Shown one piece after another: positions 7,512 to 16,629 of a stretch of 64,000 bases of DNA (position 1 is its first letter; each line of letters opens with the position of its first letter). This DNA comes from Streptomyces smyrnaeus (GTDB lineage Bacteria; Actinomycetota; Actinomycetes; Streptomycetales; Streptomycetaceae). Below the pieces are notes generated by a model that saw only the letters and a program-made list of their open reading frames with translations, was not told where the DNA came from and did not search any database. The position numbers were made by a program, and so were the translations under genes. The stretch covers positions 305,112 through 369,111 of the forward strand of contig NZ_JAFFZM010000005.1 of NCBI RefSeq assembly GCF_017676345.1, given 5' to 3'.

Positions 7512-8714
7512 GTGAGTGGCGCTCGGGCGCGCCGCACGTTTGTCGTCGAGGCCGACGGCGGCTCCCGGGGCAACCCGGGTCCGGCCGGATACGGCGCCGT
7601 CGTCAAGGACGCGGCCTCGGGCGAAACCCTGCGCGAGGCCGCCGAGTTCATCGGCCGGGCCACCAACAACGTCGCCGAGTACCGCGGCCTGCTCGCCGGG
7701 CTGCGCGCCGCCTACGAGCTCGACGCGGACGCGGCGGTGCTGGTGCGGATGGACTCCAAGCTGGTCGTCGAGCAGATGTCGGGCCGCTGGAAGATCAAGC
7801 ACCCCGACATGCGCCCCCTCGCCATGGAGGCTGCCGCCGTCTTCCCGCCGGACGCCGTCACCTACGAGTGGATCCCGCGCGAGAAGAACAAGCACGCCGA
7901 CCGCCTCGCCAACGAGGCGATGGACGCCGGTGGGCGCGGGGAGCGCTGGGAGGCGGGCGCCTCCCGCGCGGAGCTCGACACGGCGTCGGACGCCGGGGCC
8001 GTGGGAGGCACGGTGCCCGCACCGCAGCCCGCCGCGACCGACCCGGGCCCCACGGCTCCCGCCGCCCGCGTGGGCTGGGGCCCCGACCTGGGTACACCCA
8101 CCACCTTCGTACTGCTCCGGCACGGCGAGACGCCCCTCACGCCCGAGAAACGGTTCTCCGGCAGCGGCGGCCGTGACCCCGAACTCTCCGCCGTGGGGCT
8201 GCGGCAGGCCGCGGCCGTCGCCGAGGCGCTGGCCGCACGCGGCACCGTCGAGGCCGTGGTCTCCTCTCCGCTGCGCCGCTGCCAGGAGACGGCCGCCGCC
8301 GTCGCGGACCGCCTCGGGCTGAGCGTCGGCACCGACGAGGGGCTGCGCGAGACCGACTTCGGTGCCTGGGAGGGCCTGACCTTCGCGGAGGTCCGCGAGC
8401 GCCACCCGGAGGACCTCGACGCGTGGCTGGCCTCCGCCGCCGCCCGGCCCACGGGGGGCGGTGAGTCGTTCGAGGAGGTGGCCCGGCGGGTGGCTGCGGC
8501 CCGCGATGAACTGCTCGCCCGCCATACGGGCCGCACGGTGCTGCTGGTCACCCATGTGACGCCGATCAAGACGCTGGTCCGGCTCGCCCTGGGCGCCCCG
8601 CCCGAGTCCCTGTTCCGCATGGAGCTGTCCGCCGCGTCGCTGTCCGCCGTCGCCTACTACGCCGACGGCAACGCCTCGCTGCGGCTGCTGAACGACACGG
8701 GACATCTGCGCTGA
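7512..8714 (+). CDS. Bifunctional RNase H / acid (histidine) phosphatase
   Basis: This 400-residue fusion starts at GTG. The N-terminal RNase HI domain (about residues 5-135) has the acidic catalytic set: VEADGGSRGNPG, NNVAEYRG and VRMDSK. A Pro/Ala-rich linker (about 140-195) leads to a histidine phosphatase domain whose phosphate-binding motif is LLRHGET (about 200-206). A second arginine/histidine region is at VVSSPLRRCQET, and LLVTHVTP lies near 350. This is the RnhA-CobC-like fusion known in actinobacteria: it degrades RNA in RNA-DNA hybrids and dephosphorylates a small substrate, possibly a cobamide precursor. Confidence 0.92.
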   Translation: MSGARARRTFVVEADGGSRGNPGPAGYGAVVKDAASGETLREAAEFIGRATNNVAEYRGLLAGLRAAYELDADAAVLVRMDSKLVVEQMSGRWKIKHPDMRPLAMEAAAVFPPDAVTYEWIPREKNKHADRLANEAMDAGGRGERWEAGASRAELDTASDAGAVGGTVPAPQPAATDPGPTAPAARVGWGPDLGTPTTFVLLRHGETPLTPEKRFSGSGGRDPELSAVGLRQAAAVAEALAARGTVEAVVSSPLRRCQETAAAVADRLGLSVGTDEGLRETDFGAWEGLTFAEVRERHPEDLDAWLASAAARPTGGGESFEEVARRVAAARDELLARHTGRTVLLVTHVTPIKTLVRLALGAPPESLFRMELSAASLSAVAYYADGNASLRLLNDTGHLR

Positions 8715-8766
8715 CTCCGCGTCGCCGCGCCCCCTGTCGAAGAGACGCTCGTCGAAGGGGCACTCG

Positions 8767-9288
8767 TCAAAGGGACGCTTCCTTGGCGGGGCCCGTGAGT
8801 TGGTCCGCGTAGCCCGCCTCGGTCCACACGAATTTCTTGAACTGCTCCGGCGTCAGCGCCCCCTGCCAGGGGACCCCGCCGGGGCAGAAGACGCACTCGC
8901 AGCCGTGGCAGTAGAACGCGGGGTCCCACACGCGAGCGGCGCGCTCGGCACCCGCGGTCTCGGCCGCACGTTCGCGGCGATCACCGCGCACGACGGCGAG
9001 GGTGCCGAGGAAACACACCAGTGCCAGCGCGACTCCGCCCGCGAGGTAGAGCGGCTTGTCCTGCTCGGTGCCCGCGTAGGCGAGGGCGACGCCGATACCG
9101 GTGAGGACCATGCCCTCCAGAAAGTGCAGACAGCCGTCGCCCGCCTTCTGCGGACCCGGTGCCAGCCGCGTCAGCAGATCGTTGCGCAGACCGCCCTTGC
9201 CGCGTGCCTCGGCCACCGGGCGCGTCTGTGTCCCACCGCAGCCGGGGCATATCGGCCCGGAGCCCCCACCAGTGCTTTGCCTCGCCAT
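8767..9288 (-). CDS. Small two-TM membrane protein with terminal zinc-ribbon cysteines
   Basis: This 173-residue protein has CPGCGG near residue 15. Two adjacent hydrophobic helices (about 58-76 and 80-98) and a basic stretch follow. A second cysteine cluster, FYCHGCECVFCPGG, lies near 126-139. The cysteine pairs at each end could bind a zinc ion across the membrane-anchored dimer or within the cytoplasmic face. It lies 9 bases upstream of the end of the KDPG aldolase gene on the same strand, so it may be the second gene of that transcript. Function is unknown. Confidence 0.75.
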   Translation of the reverse strand: MARQSTGGGSGPICPGCGGTQTRPVAEARGKGGLRNDLLTRLAPGPQKAGDGCLHFLEGMVLTGIGVALAYAGTEQDKPLYLAGGVALALVCFLGTLAVVRGDRRERAAETAGAERAARVWDPAFYCHGCECVFCPGGVPWQGALTPEQFKKFVWTEAGYADQLTGPAKEASL

Positions 9289-9297
9289 GGAGGCAAT

Positions 9298-9942
9298 CTA
9301 CCGGGCGGCTGCGGCCCCCGACGCCTCGGCAGCCAGCGCCTGCACCCGGTCCCAGTCCTTGGCCGCGAGGGCGTCCTGCGGCAGCATCCAGGTACCGCCG
9401 ACGCAGGCGACGTTGGGCAGTTCCAGATAGCCGGCAGCGTTGGCCGCCGTGACGCCGCCGGTGGGGCAGAAGCGTGCCCGGGGCAGGGGCGAGGCCAGGG
9501 ACTTCAGATAGGCGGTACCGCCTGCCGCCTCGGCGGGGAAGAACTTCATCTGTGTGACCCCGCGCTCCAGCAGCGCCACGACCTCCGAGGTCGTCGAGAC
9601 GCCGGGCAGGAACGGCACGCCGGAGGCGCGCATGGCCTCCAGGAGTGTGTCCGTCCAGCCGGGGCTGACCAGGAAGCGTGCACCGGCCGCCACGGCGGTG
9701 CGCACGCTCTCCGCATCGAGCACCGTGCCCGCGCCGACGACCGCCTCGGGCACGGCGTCGGCGATGGCGCGGATCGCCTCCGGCGCGGCCTCGGTGCGCA
9801 GTGTCACCTCGATCGCGGGCAGCCCGCCCCCGACCAGCGCCCGGGCGAGCGGCACGGCGTCGGTGGCGTCCTCCAGTACGACGACCGGGATGACGGGGGC
9901 GAGATCGAGCACGGAAGGGGAGGCGGAGGGCGCTGGAGGCAT
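9298..9942 (-). CDS. eda: KDPG/KHG aldolase
   Basis: This 214-residue single-domain TIM barrel shows PVVVLED near the start, AIEVTLRT (about 45), VVGAGTVLDAE (about 70), and the Schiff-base lysine in QMKFFPAE (about 130). GGV and GGTWM phosphate-binding loops follow. It cleaves 2-keto-3-deoxy-6-phosphogluconate to pyruvate and glyceraldehyde 3-phosphate. No Entner-Doudoroff dehydratase is adjacent, so a sugar-acid salvage role is possible. The ATG is favoured as start although its ribosome binding site is weak. Confidence 0.9.
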   Translation of the reverse strand: MPPAPSASPSVLDLAPVIPVVVLEDATDAVPLARALVGGGLPAIEVTLRTEAAPEAIRAIADAVPEAVVGAGTVLDAESVRTAVAAGARFLVSPGWTDTLLEAMRASGVPFLPGVSTTSEVVALLERGVTQMKFFPAEAAGGTAYLKSLASPLPRARFCPTGGVTAANAAGYLELPNVACVGGTWMLPQDALAAKDWDRVQALAAEASGAAAAR

Positions 9943-10022
9943 GCCCGTATCGTGCCCGGCAGTAGCAGGCTGCGCAACAGCCGTTGCACTGCGCGCAACA
10001 CATGCCTGTGGCCGAGCCGGAG

Positions 10023-10820
10023 CTACAGCTCCGTCACCACCACGTCCAGCGCCGTGGCCCCCGGCTTGTCGTCGCCCTCGACGACATGACCCAGCTCGCG
10101 CAGTGTCCCGGCCAGCGCCGCCGGGGTCTTCGGTGCCGCGCCCGTCTCCAGCAGCGCGCGGACGATGCGGCCCTTCGTCGCCTTGTTGAAGTGGCTGACG
10201 ACCGACCTCTTCTCCACCCCGCCCACCAGCCGCGACTGCAGCACCCGCACGGTGGCGGTGCGCCGCGCCAGGTCGCCCTTGGGCTTCCACATGCCCGCGT
10301 ACGCCGACGAGCGCAGGTCCAGCACCAGGCCGCCGCCCGCGGCCTCGGGCAGCACCGACTCCAACGGGCCGCGCCAGAAGCGGCCCAGCGCACCGATGCC
10401 GGGCAGTTTCACCCCGCCGGAGAGCCGGTAGGAGGGAATCCGGTCCTTGATCCCGACCGCCCCCCACAGCGCGGAGAACACCAGCAGTGAGCGGGCGGCG
10501 CGCCGTTTGGCGGCCGGGTCGAGGGTGGCGAGCCCCAGCGCGTCGTACAGCACACCGGTGTAGATCTCGCCGGCCGGCAGGGTCGGCGCGGTGCGCAGCC
10601 GGGCGTTCTTGACGACCTCGCCGCGCAGCCCCTGGCTGAGCCCCAGCACCTCGCGCGCCTTCTCCCGGTCGTCCTCGTCCCCACGGCAGAGCGCCACCAG
10701 CTCGTCCAGCACCGTCTCCCGCGCCCGCGTCAGCTCCGGCAGCGAGAGCGAGTCCAGTTCCAGCGGACGGCCCCTGGCGCCCTCGGCCTTCCCCTCGGAC
10801 GGCGGCAACAGCACGAGCAC
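10023..10820 (-). CDS. yaaA: YaaA-family peroxide stress protein (DUF328)
   Basis: This 265-residue protein begins at a GTG with GAGGAG upstream, giving the family-typical start (LVLLPPSEGKAEG). Further YaaA signatures are VYTGVLYDALG-like IYTGVLYDALG (about 90), FSALWGAVGIKDRIPSYRL (about 125) and SHFNKATKGR near the end. Escherichia coli YaaA lowers intracellular free iron and limits DNA damage under peroxide stress, and binds DNA. It stands alone here, after an oxidase gene on the same strand that is separated by a hairpin. Confidence 0.9.
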   Translation of the reverse strand: MLVLLPPSEGKAEGARGRPLELDSLSLPELTRARETVLDELVALCRGDEDDREKAREVLGLSQGLRGEVVKNARLRTAPTLPAGEIYTGVLYDALGLATLDPAAKRRAARSLLVFSALWGAVGIKDRIPSYRLSGGVKLPGIGALGRFWRGPLESVLPEAAGGGLVLDLRSSAYAGMWKPKGDLARRTATVRVLQSRLVGGVEKRSVVSHFNKATKGRIVRALLETGAAPKTPAALAGTLRELGHVVEGDDKPGATALDVVVTEL

Positions 10821-10879
10821 GGCACTTCTCCTCGGTTCCTCGGTACAGCGTCGCCGCAGATCCGGCGATGGTGCGCCTC

Positions 10880-10896
10880 CCCGGCCTCCGGCCGGG
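10880..10896 (-). terminator. Short hairpin between oxidase and yaaA
   Basis: CCCGGCC and GGCCGGG arms with a 3-base loop lie 46 bases after the oxidase stop and before the yaaA start, both on the minus strand. It is a plausible terminator for the oxidase gene; the stem is only 7 bp. Confidence 0.4.
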
Positions 10897-10941
10897 ATCC
10901 CCAGCGTACGGGCCGGGGCGGACGGCACCCTTCCGGGGCGC

Positions 10942-12399
10942 TCACACGGCGTGCGGGAAGGCGAAGACCCGATCCGGGTCGTACACCGCCTTGGCCTTGG
11001 CCAGCCGGTCGGCGTTGGCGCCGTAGTAGGCACGCCGCCAGTCGCGCAGCGCCGGGTCGGGGCAGTTCTGATAGGCGAAGCCGCTGGCCCACCTGCGCAT
11101 CGCCGTATGGGTGCCGTCCAGCCAGCCGCGGTGGCCCGCCACCGTCTCGGCGTCCGCGGCGTCCGGCCAGGAGACGAGGTACTGCGCGAGGAAGCGCGCG
11201 TCCCGGTGCACGAACGCCGTCGCGTCCGGCCGGGGCCGACTCACCGCGCCGCCCAGCGCGTCGAGCGCGACGCCACCGGCGCCCCCGTCCCGCAGCCCGG
11301 CCAGCCGTTCGACGCGGTCGACCAGCGCCCGTATCCCGGCGTCGGGGAGGGAGCGGGTGTAGAAGTCGGAGCGGACAGCGTACGACTCGCGGGCCACCTT
11401 CCCCCGCTTCGTACGGCCCGGCAGCGTGCCCCGCTGATGGGCCTGGGCCAGCGTCCAGCCGGACACCCCGCCCATCACCTTCATGGCGTCCAGGTACGAG
11501 TGCCGTCGCAGCGAGACGTCCAGGGCAGGGGCCCCGACCCGGCCCGCGAGCCGGTCGAGCTGGTTCTCCAGCTCCCGGCGCGCCCCCAGGGACAGCCCGC
11601 CGACCCGCGCGCTGCCCGGACGCCCGCCGGCCGGTGCCGACAGCTGGAGGTTCGCCCAGATCTCCTCGGGCGCGGCCGGAGCCCACCGCTGCCACTCGCG
11701 CACCACGGCCGCGGCCCGCGACCACGGCCAGGACAGGAAGAAGGTCTGGCAGGTGGGCGCCACCTGGGTGCGGAAGTCCAGCGAGGTGACGACGCCGAAG
11801 TTGCCACCGCCCCCGCCGCGCAGCGCCCAGAACAGATCGGCGTCGCTGTCCTCGGTGGCCTCGCGCAGCTTGCCGTCGGCGGTAACGACCGCGGCGCCGG
11901 TGAGACTGTCGCAGGTCAGCCCGTAGGCGCGGGCGACGGCGCCGATCCCGCCGCCCAGCGTGAGCCCCGAGATGCCGACCGTGGGACAGGAGCCCGCCGG
12001 TATCGTCCGCTTGCGCGCCGCCAACCCGGCGTAGACATCGATGAGTTTCGCCCCGGCGCCCACCGTGGCACGGCGACCGGACGCCTGCACCGCCGCCATC
12101 TTCTGCACATCGATGACGAGTCGGCCCTTGCCGCTGGACCAGCCGGCGTACGAGTGCCCTCCGCTGCGCACGGCCACGGGTATGCCGTTGCGGCGTGCGA
12201 AGGACAGGCACTCGGCGATGTCGCCCGGTCCCGCGCAGTACGCCACCGCGGCCGGGCGTACGACGTCGAACCGGGGGTTGAACAGCTTGCGCGCCGCGGT
12301 GAAGTCCCGGTCGCCGGGCCGCAGCAGCGTCCCGTCCAGCCCCTCACCGAGCGCGGTCCACCCGGCGTTCTGCTGCGTCCCGTGCCCACGCCCCGTCAT
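10942..12399 (-). CDS. BBE-type FAD-linked oxidase, likely bicovalent flavin
   Basis: This 485-residue protein starts at an ATG with GGAGGG 8 bases upstream. It has the PCMH FAD domain: RSGGHSYAGWS (about residue 78) carries the histidine that attaches to the flavin 8-alpha position. GLTCDSL (about 162) carries the cysteine used by 6-S-cysteinyl FAD enzymes. LTLGGGIG and GGGGGNFGVV match the family, and the C-terminal BBE segment (AYYGANADRLAKAKAVYDP) is intact. Such enzymes oxidise sugars or secondary metabolites. No export signal is evident in this start choice. The gene is divergent from Uma2; the substrate is unknown. Confidence 0.9.
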   Translation of the reverse strand: MTGRGHGTQQNAGWTALGEGLDGTLLRPGDRDFTAARKLFNPRFDVVRPAAVAYCAGPGDIAECLSFARRNGIPVAVRSGGHSYAGWSSGKGRLVIDVQKMAAVQASGRRATVGAGAKLIDVYAGLAARKRTIPAGSCPTVGISGLTLGGGIGAVARAYGLTCDSLTGAAVVTADGKLREATEDSDADLFWALRGGGGGNFGVVTSLDFRTQVAPTCQTFFLSWPWSRAAAVVREWQRWAPAAPEEIWANLQLSAPAGGRPGSARVGGLSLGARRELENQLDRLAGRVGAPALDVSLRRHSYLDAMKVMGGVSGWTLAQAHQRGTLPGRTKRGKVARESYAVRSDFYTRSLPDAGIRALVDRVERLAGLRDGGAGGVALDALGGAVSRPRPDATAFVHRDARFLAQYLVSWPDAADAETVAGHRGWLDGTHTAMRRWASGFAYQNCPDPALRDWRRAYYGANADRLAKAKAVYDPDRVFAFPHAV

Positions 12400-12641
12400 C
12401 CACGTCCCTCCGGCCGCCTTCGCCGCCCCCTGCTGCCCCGTCGGCACCACCGGCCGTCCTCCTGCTCCGCGACGAAGATCGACTCCGTCGTGGGAGGGGA
12501 CGGATGTGCGGGTAAGGCGGTTCCGTGCGGAGCGCGGCCCGCTCGCACCCGGGGTTCCACGATCGGGTGAAGGGCGACCCGTCCCCCGGCACCCACGCGG
12601 GCGGCAGCTGAGTCTGACCGCGACCGAGGAAAGGGCGCGAC

Positions 12642-13220
12642 ATGACTGCCATGGCACACGAGCCGCTTGCGCCGGAAGAGCTCCTGTTGGAGGGCTTCTT
12701 GGCCCTGGATACGCCCGAGGGCTACCGGGCCGAGTTCATCGAGGGGGACATCGTCGTGAAGCCGCCGCCGGACGGGGACCATGAGGGCTGCATCAGTGTG
12801 GTGATGAGACAGGTGACACGGAGGTCCGTCACCGACATGGATGTCTCCGGGCACAAGGGCCTCAAGCTTGAGCGCGGAAGCCGCTGCCCGAAGAACCATG
12901 TGATTCCGGACGCCACCTGGGCGCCGAGGGAACGCCGTCTCTTCCGGGGCGCCGAGCCCTGGATGCCCGCCGACGGGGTGGCGATGGTGACCGAGGTGAC
13001 CTCGCTCCGGGCGGACCGCGACCGTGAGGTCAAACGCCATTGCTACGCCCTCGCCGACATCCCCCTCTACCTCCTCGTCGACCGGGAGCGCGGGTCGGTG
13101 ACCCTCTTCAGCGAACCCGGCCACGACGACTACCAGCAGATCGTCACCATGCCGTTCGGCAAGGAGATCGAGCTCCCGGAGCCCTTTTCCATGACGCTGG
13201 AGACAACCGACCTCGCCTAG
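12642..13220 (+). CDS. Uma2 family protein (DUF820, PD-(D/E)XK endonuclease fold)
   Basis: This 192-residue protein shows the Uma2 layout: EGYRAEFIEGDIVVKPPP near residue 25, VIPDATWAP with the catalytic Asp (about 88), and MVTEVTS giving the second acidic residue (about 112). The usual lysine after the second acidic residue is not obvious. Uma2 proteins are abundant in streptomycetes and cyanobacteria, with a restriction-endonuclease fold but no proven cellular role. GAGGAAAGGG precedes the ATG. It stands alone, divergent from the oxidase. Confidence 0.85.
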   Translation: MTAMAHEPLAPEELLLEGFLALDTPEGYRAEFIEGDIVVKPPPDGDHEGCISVVMRQVTRRSVTDMDVSGHKGLKLERGSRCPKNHVIPDATWAPRERRLFRGAEPWMPADGVAMVTEVTSLRADRDREVKRHCYALADIPLYLLVDRERGSVTLFSEPGHDDYQQIVTMPFGKEIELPEPFSMTLETTDLA

Positions 13221-13310
13221 CGGCAGGGGGTCCTTCGGGGTGACGGTCACCCGGGAAGCCAACCAGCACCACCGCACCCCCGCCAGCCAATTCTGGTTAC
13301 AGTCGGCGGC

Positions 13311-13823
13311 ATGACTGATGTGACCGGATTTTCCGCGCGTGGCGATGTCGGGCCTCCCTATGCGATGGGCGGCGAGAAGGAAACACTGGCGGCGTTCCTC
13401 GGCTATCTGCGGGAGGCGGTGATCGCCAAGGCGGCCGGGCTCACCGACGAGGTCGGCCTGGCCCCGGGCGTCCCCTCCGGAACGAGCCTGCTGGGCCTGG
13501 TCAAGCATCTGACCCGGGTGGAGCGCAACTGGTTCGGCTGGGCGTACGCCGGGCTCGGCCACCAGCCGCTGGACGACGACGAACCGCCCCGGCCGGGGGA
13601 GACCGGTGAGGACCTGATCGCCGCGTACCAGGAGGCGATCCGCGCGTCGGACGAGACCATCGCCGCCTGCGACGACCTGGACCGCACCGGCGCCCGTTCG
13701 CTCCGTGACGCCGAACCGCCCACCATGCGCTGGGTCCTCGTCCACATGATCGAGGAGACGGCCCGGCACGCGGGGCACGCCGACATCCTCCGCGAGCAGA
13801 CCGACGGCGCCACCGGGCGGTAG
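13311..13823 (+). CDS. DinB/DUF664 family protein (mycothiol-dependent enzyme fold)
   Basis: This 170-residue four-helix protein has metal-ligand histidines in LVKHLTRVERNWFG (about residue 63) and MIEETARHAGHADILRE near the C-terminus (about 145-158). That is the DUF664/DinB three-histidine pattern. Actinobacterial members include mycothiol S-transferases and maleylpyruvate isomerase relatives. The cytosolic location follows from the lack of a signal. The substrate is unknown. Confidence 0.87.
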   Translation: MTDVTGFSARGDVGPPYAMGGEKETLAAFLGYLREAVIAKAAGLTDEVGLAPGVPSGTSLLGLVKHLTRVERNWFGWAYAGLGHQPLDDDEPPRPGETGEDLIAAYQEAIRASDETIAACDDLDRTGARSLRDAEPPTMRWVLVHMIEETARHAGHADILREQTDGATGR

Positions 13824-13848
13824 GGGCGGCGCCACCGGCAGCGGGTCC

Positions 13849-14460
13849 TCAGAAGGAGCCGAACGTCGGCCGCCCCGCCGGGGTGTAGGTCTGCATCGTG
13901 ACGCCCGAAGGGAGGGCGTCGGTGGCCTGCAGGCGGAGCGCCGTGGGCACGGCGCCCTCCGGGAAGAGGCGGTGCCCCTTGCCCAGGACCACCGGGTAGA
14001 CCAGGAGGCGGTACTCGTCGATCAGGTCGTGCGCCATCAGCGACTGGGCGAGTACGCCGCTGCCGTGGATCTGCAGCTCGTCGCCCGGCTGCTGCTTCAG
14101 CTCCCGTACGGCGGCGATCACGTCGCCGCCGAGCACCGTGGTGTGTTGCCAGTCGGCGTGCTCCAGGGTGGTGGAGGCGACGTACTTGGGCAGGTTGTTC
14201 AGCCGGCGGGCGATCACCGGGTCCTCCTCGTCGCCGACCTGCGGCCAGTACGCCGCGAAGATCTCGTAGGTGCGCCGCCCCAGCAGGAAGGCGCCCGCGC
14301 GTTCGAACCAGGTGCTGATGTGGTCACCCATGCCCTGGTCGGCGTAGGGCACCACCCAGCCGCCGAGGTCGAAACCGTCGCGGGGGTCCTCCTGGGGCCC
14401 GCCGGGCGCCTGCATCACGCCGTCGAGCGACAGCATGGTGGTCAGTGTCAGCTTCGCCAT
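13849..14460 (-). CDS. Dihydrofolate reductase-like protein (RibD C-terminal family)
   Basis: This 203-residue protein has TTMLSLDGVMQAPGGPQED at the N-terminus, FLLGRRTYEIFAAYWP near residue 57, and LQIHGSGVLAQSL plus LVYPVVLGKGHRLF in the C-terminal half. All are hallmarks of the YwjB/RibD_C reductase family that binds NADPH. GAGGAG lies upstream of the ATG. It is convergent with the DinB gene. The true substrate of these stand-alone proteins is unknown; folate and riboflavin roles should not be assumed. Confidence 0.88.
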   Translation of the reverse strand: MAKLTLTTMLSLDGVMQAPGGPQEDPRDGFDLGGWVVPYADQGMGDHISTWFERAGAFLLGRRTYEIFAAYWPQVGDEEDPVIARRLNNLPKYVASTTLEHADWQHTTVLGGDVIAAVRELKQQPGDELQIHGSGVLAQSLMAHDLIDEYRLLVYPVVLGKGHRLFPEGAVPTALRLQATDALPSGVTMQTYTPAGRPTFGSF

Positions 14461-14617
14461 CGTGCATCTCTCCTCGCTGCTTCTCGTTCCCCGCGGCCTT
14501 GCGCGGTTGTCCACGGCCTTGCGTGGCCTTCCGCGGTTGTCCACGGAAAGGGCTCCGGTCCTTCCCGTGGAAAGACCGGAGCCCTCAGCAGAACTCATCG
14601 GCGAGGAGCCGCCCGGC

Positions 14618-16030
14618 TCATGCGACCGGCGCGCCCTCTTCCGCCGGCAGCGTGTCCATGAACGAGCTGACGGAGAAGACCGCGCGGCCCGCGCCCGCCG
14701 GGCCGTATCCGGGCGGCGAGGACAGCCCGTGCCGCTGCATCGCCGAGCGGTAGGCGTCCAGCATGCGGATGTGGTACTCCAGCGGGGCGCCCTGCGGATT
14801 CGACTTGCCCAGCGGCGTCGTCGGCTCCGGGCACCAGGTGGTGAACCGGGGGGTGATGCCGTGGGACATGAAGAAGTCCAGGCCCTCGGTGGTGGAGGCG
14901 ATGGCGTCGTCCACCGAGTCGAAGCCGAACGGCGCCGCCATCTCCACTCCGGCGACGAAGTTCGGGATCACGTTCCGCGGCCCGAAGACCTCCGCGGAGT
15001 CGAGGATGCGGCGGTGCCACTCCTCGCGGCCGACGTAGCGCTCCTTGCCGGGGCAGTACAGCTCGAACAGCCGCTTGTCCCACACCTCGAAGTTGGGGTG
15101 GTAGATGCGGATGCCGTAGTCGTGGAAGCGCTTGACGTCCTCCTTGGGCAGCGCCTGCGCCACGACCTTGCCGGTCCAGCGGCCCGGGAAGCGTTCCTCG
15201 ATGGCCTTGGCGTACTGCCCGTAGAAGTCCGCCTCGTCCTTGCCCTGCACCTGCGAGGTGATCGATCCACCGGTGAGGGTGTAGGCGCTGGAGGCCCCGA
15301 GGGTGTCGTGGTCGGAGATGATCTGGAGCGCCTCCAGCACCTCCTCGACCGGCTTCACCCCGGTGTACGGGCGCCCGGCCGCCTTGTGCTGGCGCCAGTT
15401 GTGGTTGATGTCGCAGTACTGGCACTCCTCCTTGGCGCCGAAGTACTGGCACACCCGGAAGACCGTCAGATAGATCAGGTAGCCCCACTGGATGGTGGGT
15501 GCCACCTCCATCACGGACTTCCCGTTGGCGAGCGTGTGCCGGTAGTAGTCCGGCATCGGCGGCAGACCGACGTCCGCGATCCGCCGTCCGTCCAGATAGA
15601 GGCCCAGGGAGCCGTCCTCGCCGGCCTGGACGCGGTACGGCGAGCTCGGGTTCACCCGTACGGAGACCACGGTGCGGCTCAGGTCGTACGGGCCGCCCGT
15701 CAGGACGATCTCCTCCGGCGGCCTGCGCAGCGCGGCCTCGCCCAGTTCGGGCAGGGTGCGGTGGTCGAAGGAGAAGATGAAGTACGACTTCGGCTTGACC
15801 TCGCCCGTCGCCTTGTCGGCGGTGTCGCTGAGCGCCGAGTCGTCGAAGGCCATCCCGCCCCGAAGCAGGTCCTCCTTCAGCACGGCCTCCCGCGGGATGT
15901 GCGGGAAGCGCTCCATCAGGTCCTCGACCAGTGCGGTCCGGTTGCCTTGCTCCTGGTCCCGCTGGCCCTGCCGGTTCCGCCCCGAGGGCGCGGGGGACGG
16001 CATCGGCAGGGGAGTCGGCGTTGGCGGCAT
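14618..16030 (-). CDS. Radical SAM protein with non-canonical CX8CX2C cluster motif
   Basis: This 470-residue protein has a proline-rich N-terminus, then about 180 residues before the cysteine triad VCQYFGAKEECQYCD (about residues 192-206). The spacing is CX8CX2C rather than the canonical CX3CX2C. The following region (YTLTGGSITSQ with a GG near 265, then EALP and YHPNFEVWD) fits the SAM-binding barrel. The last about 100 residues resemble a C-terminal extension. AGGAG precedes the ATG. No obvious precursor peptide or methyltransferase is adjacent. I recognise the superfamily but not the reaction. Confidence 0.8.
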   Translation of the reverse strand: MPPTPTPLPMPSPAPSGRNRQGQRDQEQGNRTALVEDLMERFPHIPREAVLKEDLLRGGMAFDDSALSDTADKATGEVKPKSYFIFSFDHRTLPELGEAALRRPPEEIVLTGGPYDLSRTVVSVRVNPSSPYRVQAGEDGSLGLYLDGRRIADVGLPPMPDYYRHTLANGKSVMEVAPTIQWGYLIYLTVFRVCQYFGAKEECQYCDINHNWRQHKAAGRPYTGVKPVEEVLEALQIISDHDTLGASSAYTLTGGSITSQVQGKDEADFYGQYAKAIEERFPGRWTGKVVAQALPKEDVKRFHDYGIRIYHPNFEVWDKRLFELYCPGKERYVGREEWHRRILDSAEVFGPRNVIPNFVAGVEMAAPFGFDSVDDAIASTTEGLDFFMSHGITPRFTTWCPEPTTPLGKSNPQGAPLEYHIRMLDAYRSAMQRHGLSSPPGYGPAGAGRAVFSVSSFMDTLPAEEGAPVA

Positions 16031-16218
16031 GGTGTGATCAAGCTCCTCACTTCGCGGCCCGGGGGCGTACCCGACGGTACTCCGGTGCCCGAAAGAGCCG
16101 CACACCTGGCCTCTTGTTCCGTACGTCGTCCCCGCGTCTTCGCCGGGGACGACGCAGGGACGACCTACGGGGCGGCCGTACGGGGGCGGCCGTACGCGCG
16201 GCGCGGCGGGCCGGCCGG

Positions 16219-16422
16219 CTACGTCCACACGTCGGGGCCGCCGCCGCGCCACTCGATGAGGTTGGGATCGTCCAGCTGGATGTCGGCCGGGTCCAGCCCG
16301 GCGCGGCGCAGGAATTCCACGACGTCCTCCGGACGGTGTGCGAAGCCGAGACTTTCGGTGTGTGCGGTCACTTTCCGTCCACTGGTTCCGGACGGAGGGT
16401 GCACGACGATGGGTGGGGTCAT
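16219..16422 (-). CDS. Small conserved streptomycete protein, 67 residues
   Basis: The product is a compact soluble polypeptide with the segment EDVVEFLRRAGLDPADIQ followed by DDPNLIEWRGGGPDVW. I recall very similar short proteins in other streptomycetes, but no function. GGAGGT directly abuts the ATG, which is too close for normal initiation. An internal GTG (KVTAHTE) is an alternative start. It lies upstream of the radical SAM gene on the same strand, 188 bases away. Confidence 0.6.
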   Translation of the reverse strand: MTPPIVVHPPSGTSGRKVTAHTESLGFAHRPEDVVEFLRRAGLDPADIQLDDPNLIEWRGGGPDVWT

Positions 16423-16629
16423 ACCTCCAGCGTGCAACTGTGGCCAACGGTCCGCACCTGTGCGGAAGAGGCGGAAGGGGCCGAGGGTGCTGCGAGGGCT
16501 TCCGTCCGGGTGACGAGCCATCGGGTGAAGTGCGGATACGTCCTGAATGACCGGACCGTGCCTTGGGCAGCCCGCACGTGTTCGGTGGTCCACCAGCCCC
16601 ACCGGGGCACCACAGGAAAGGCACCCCCC

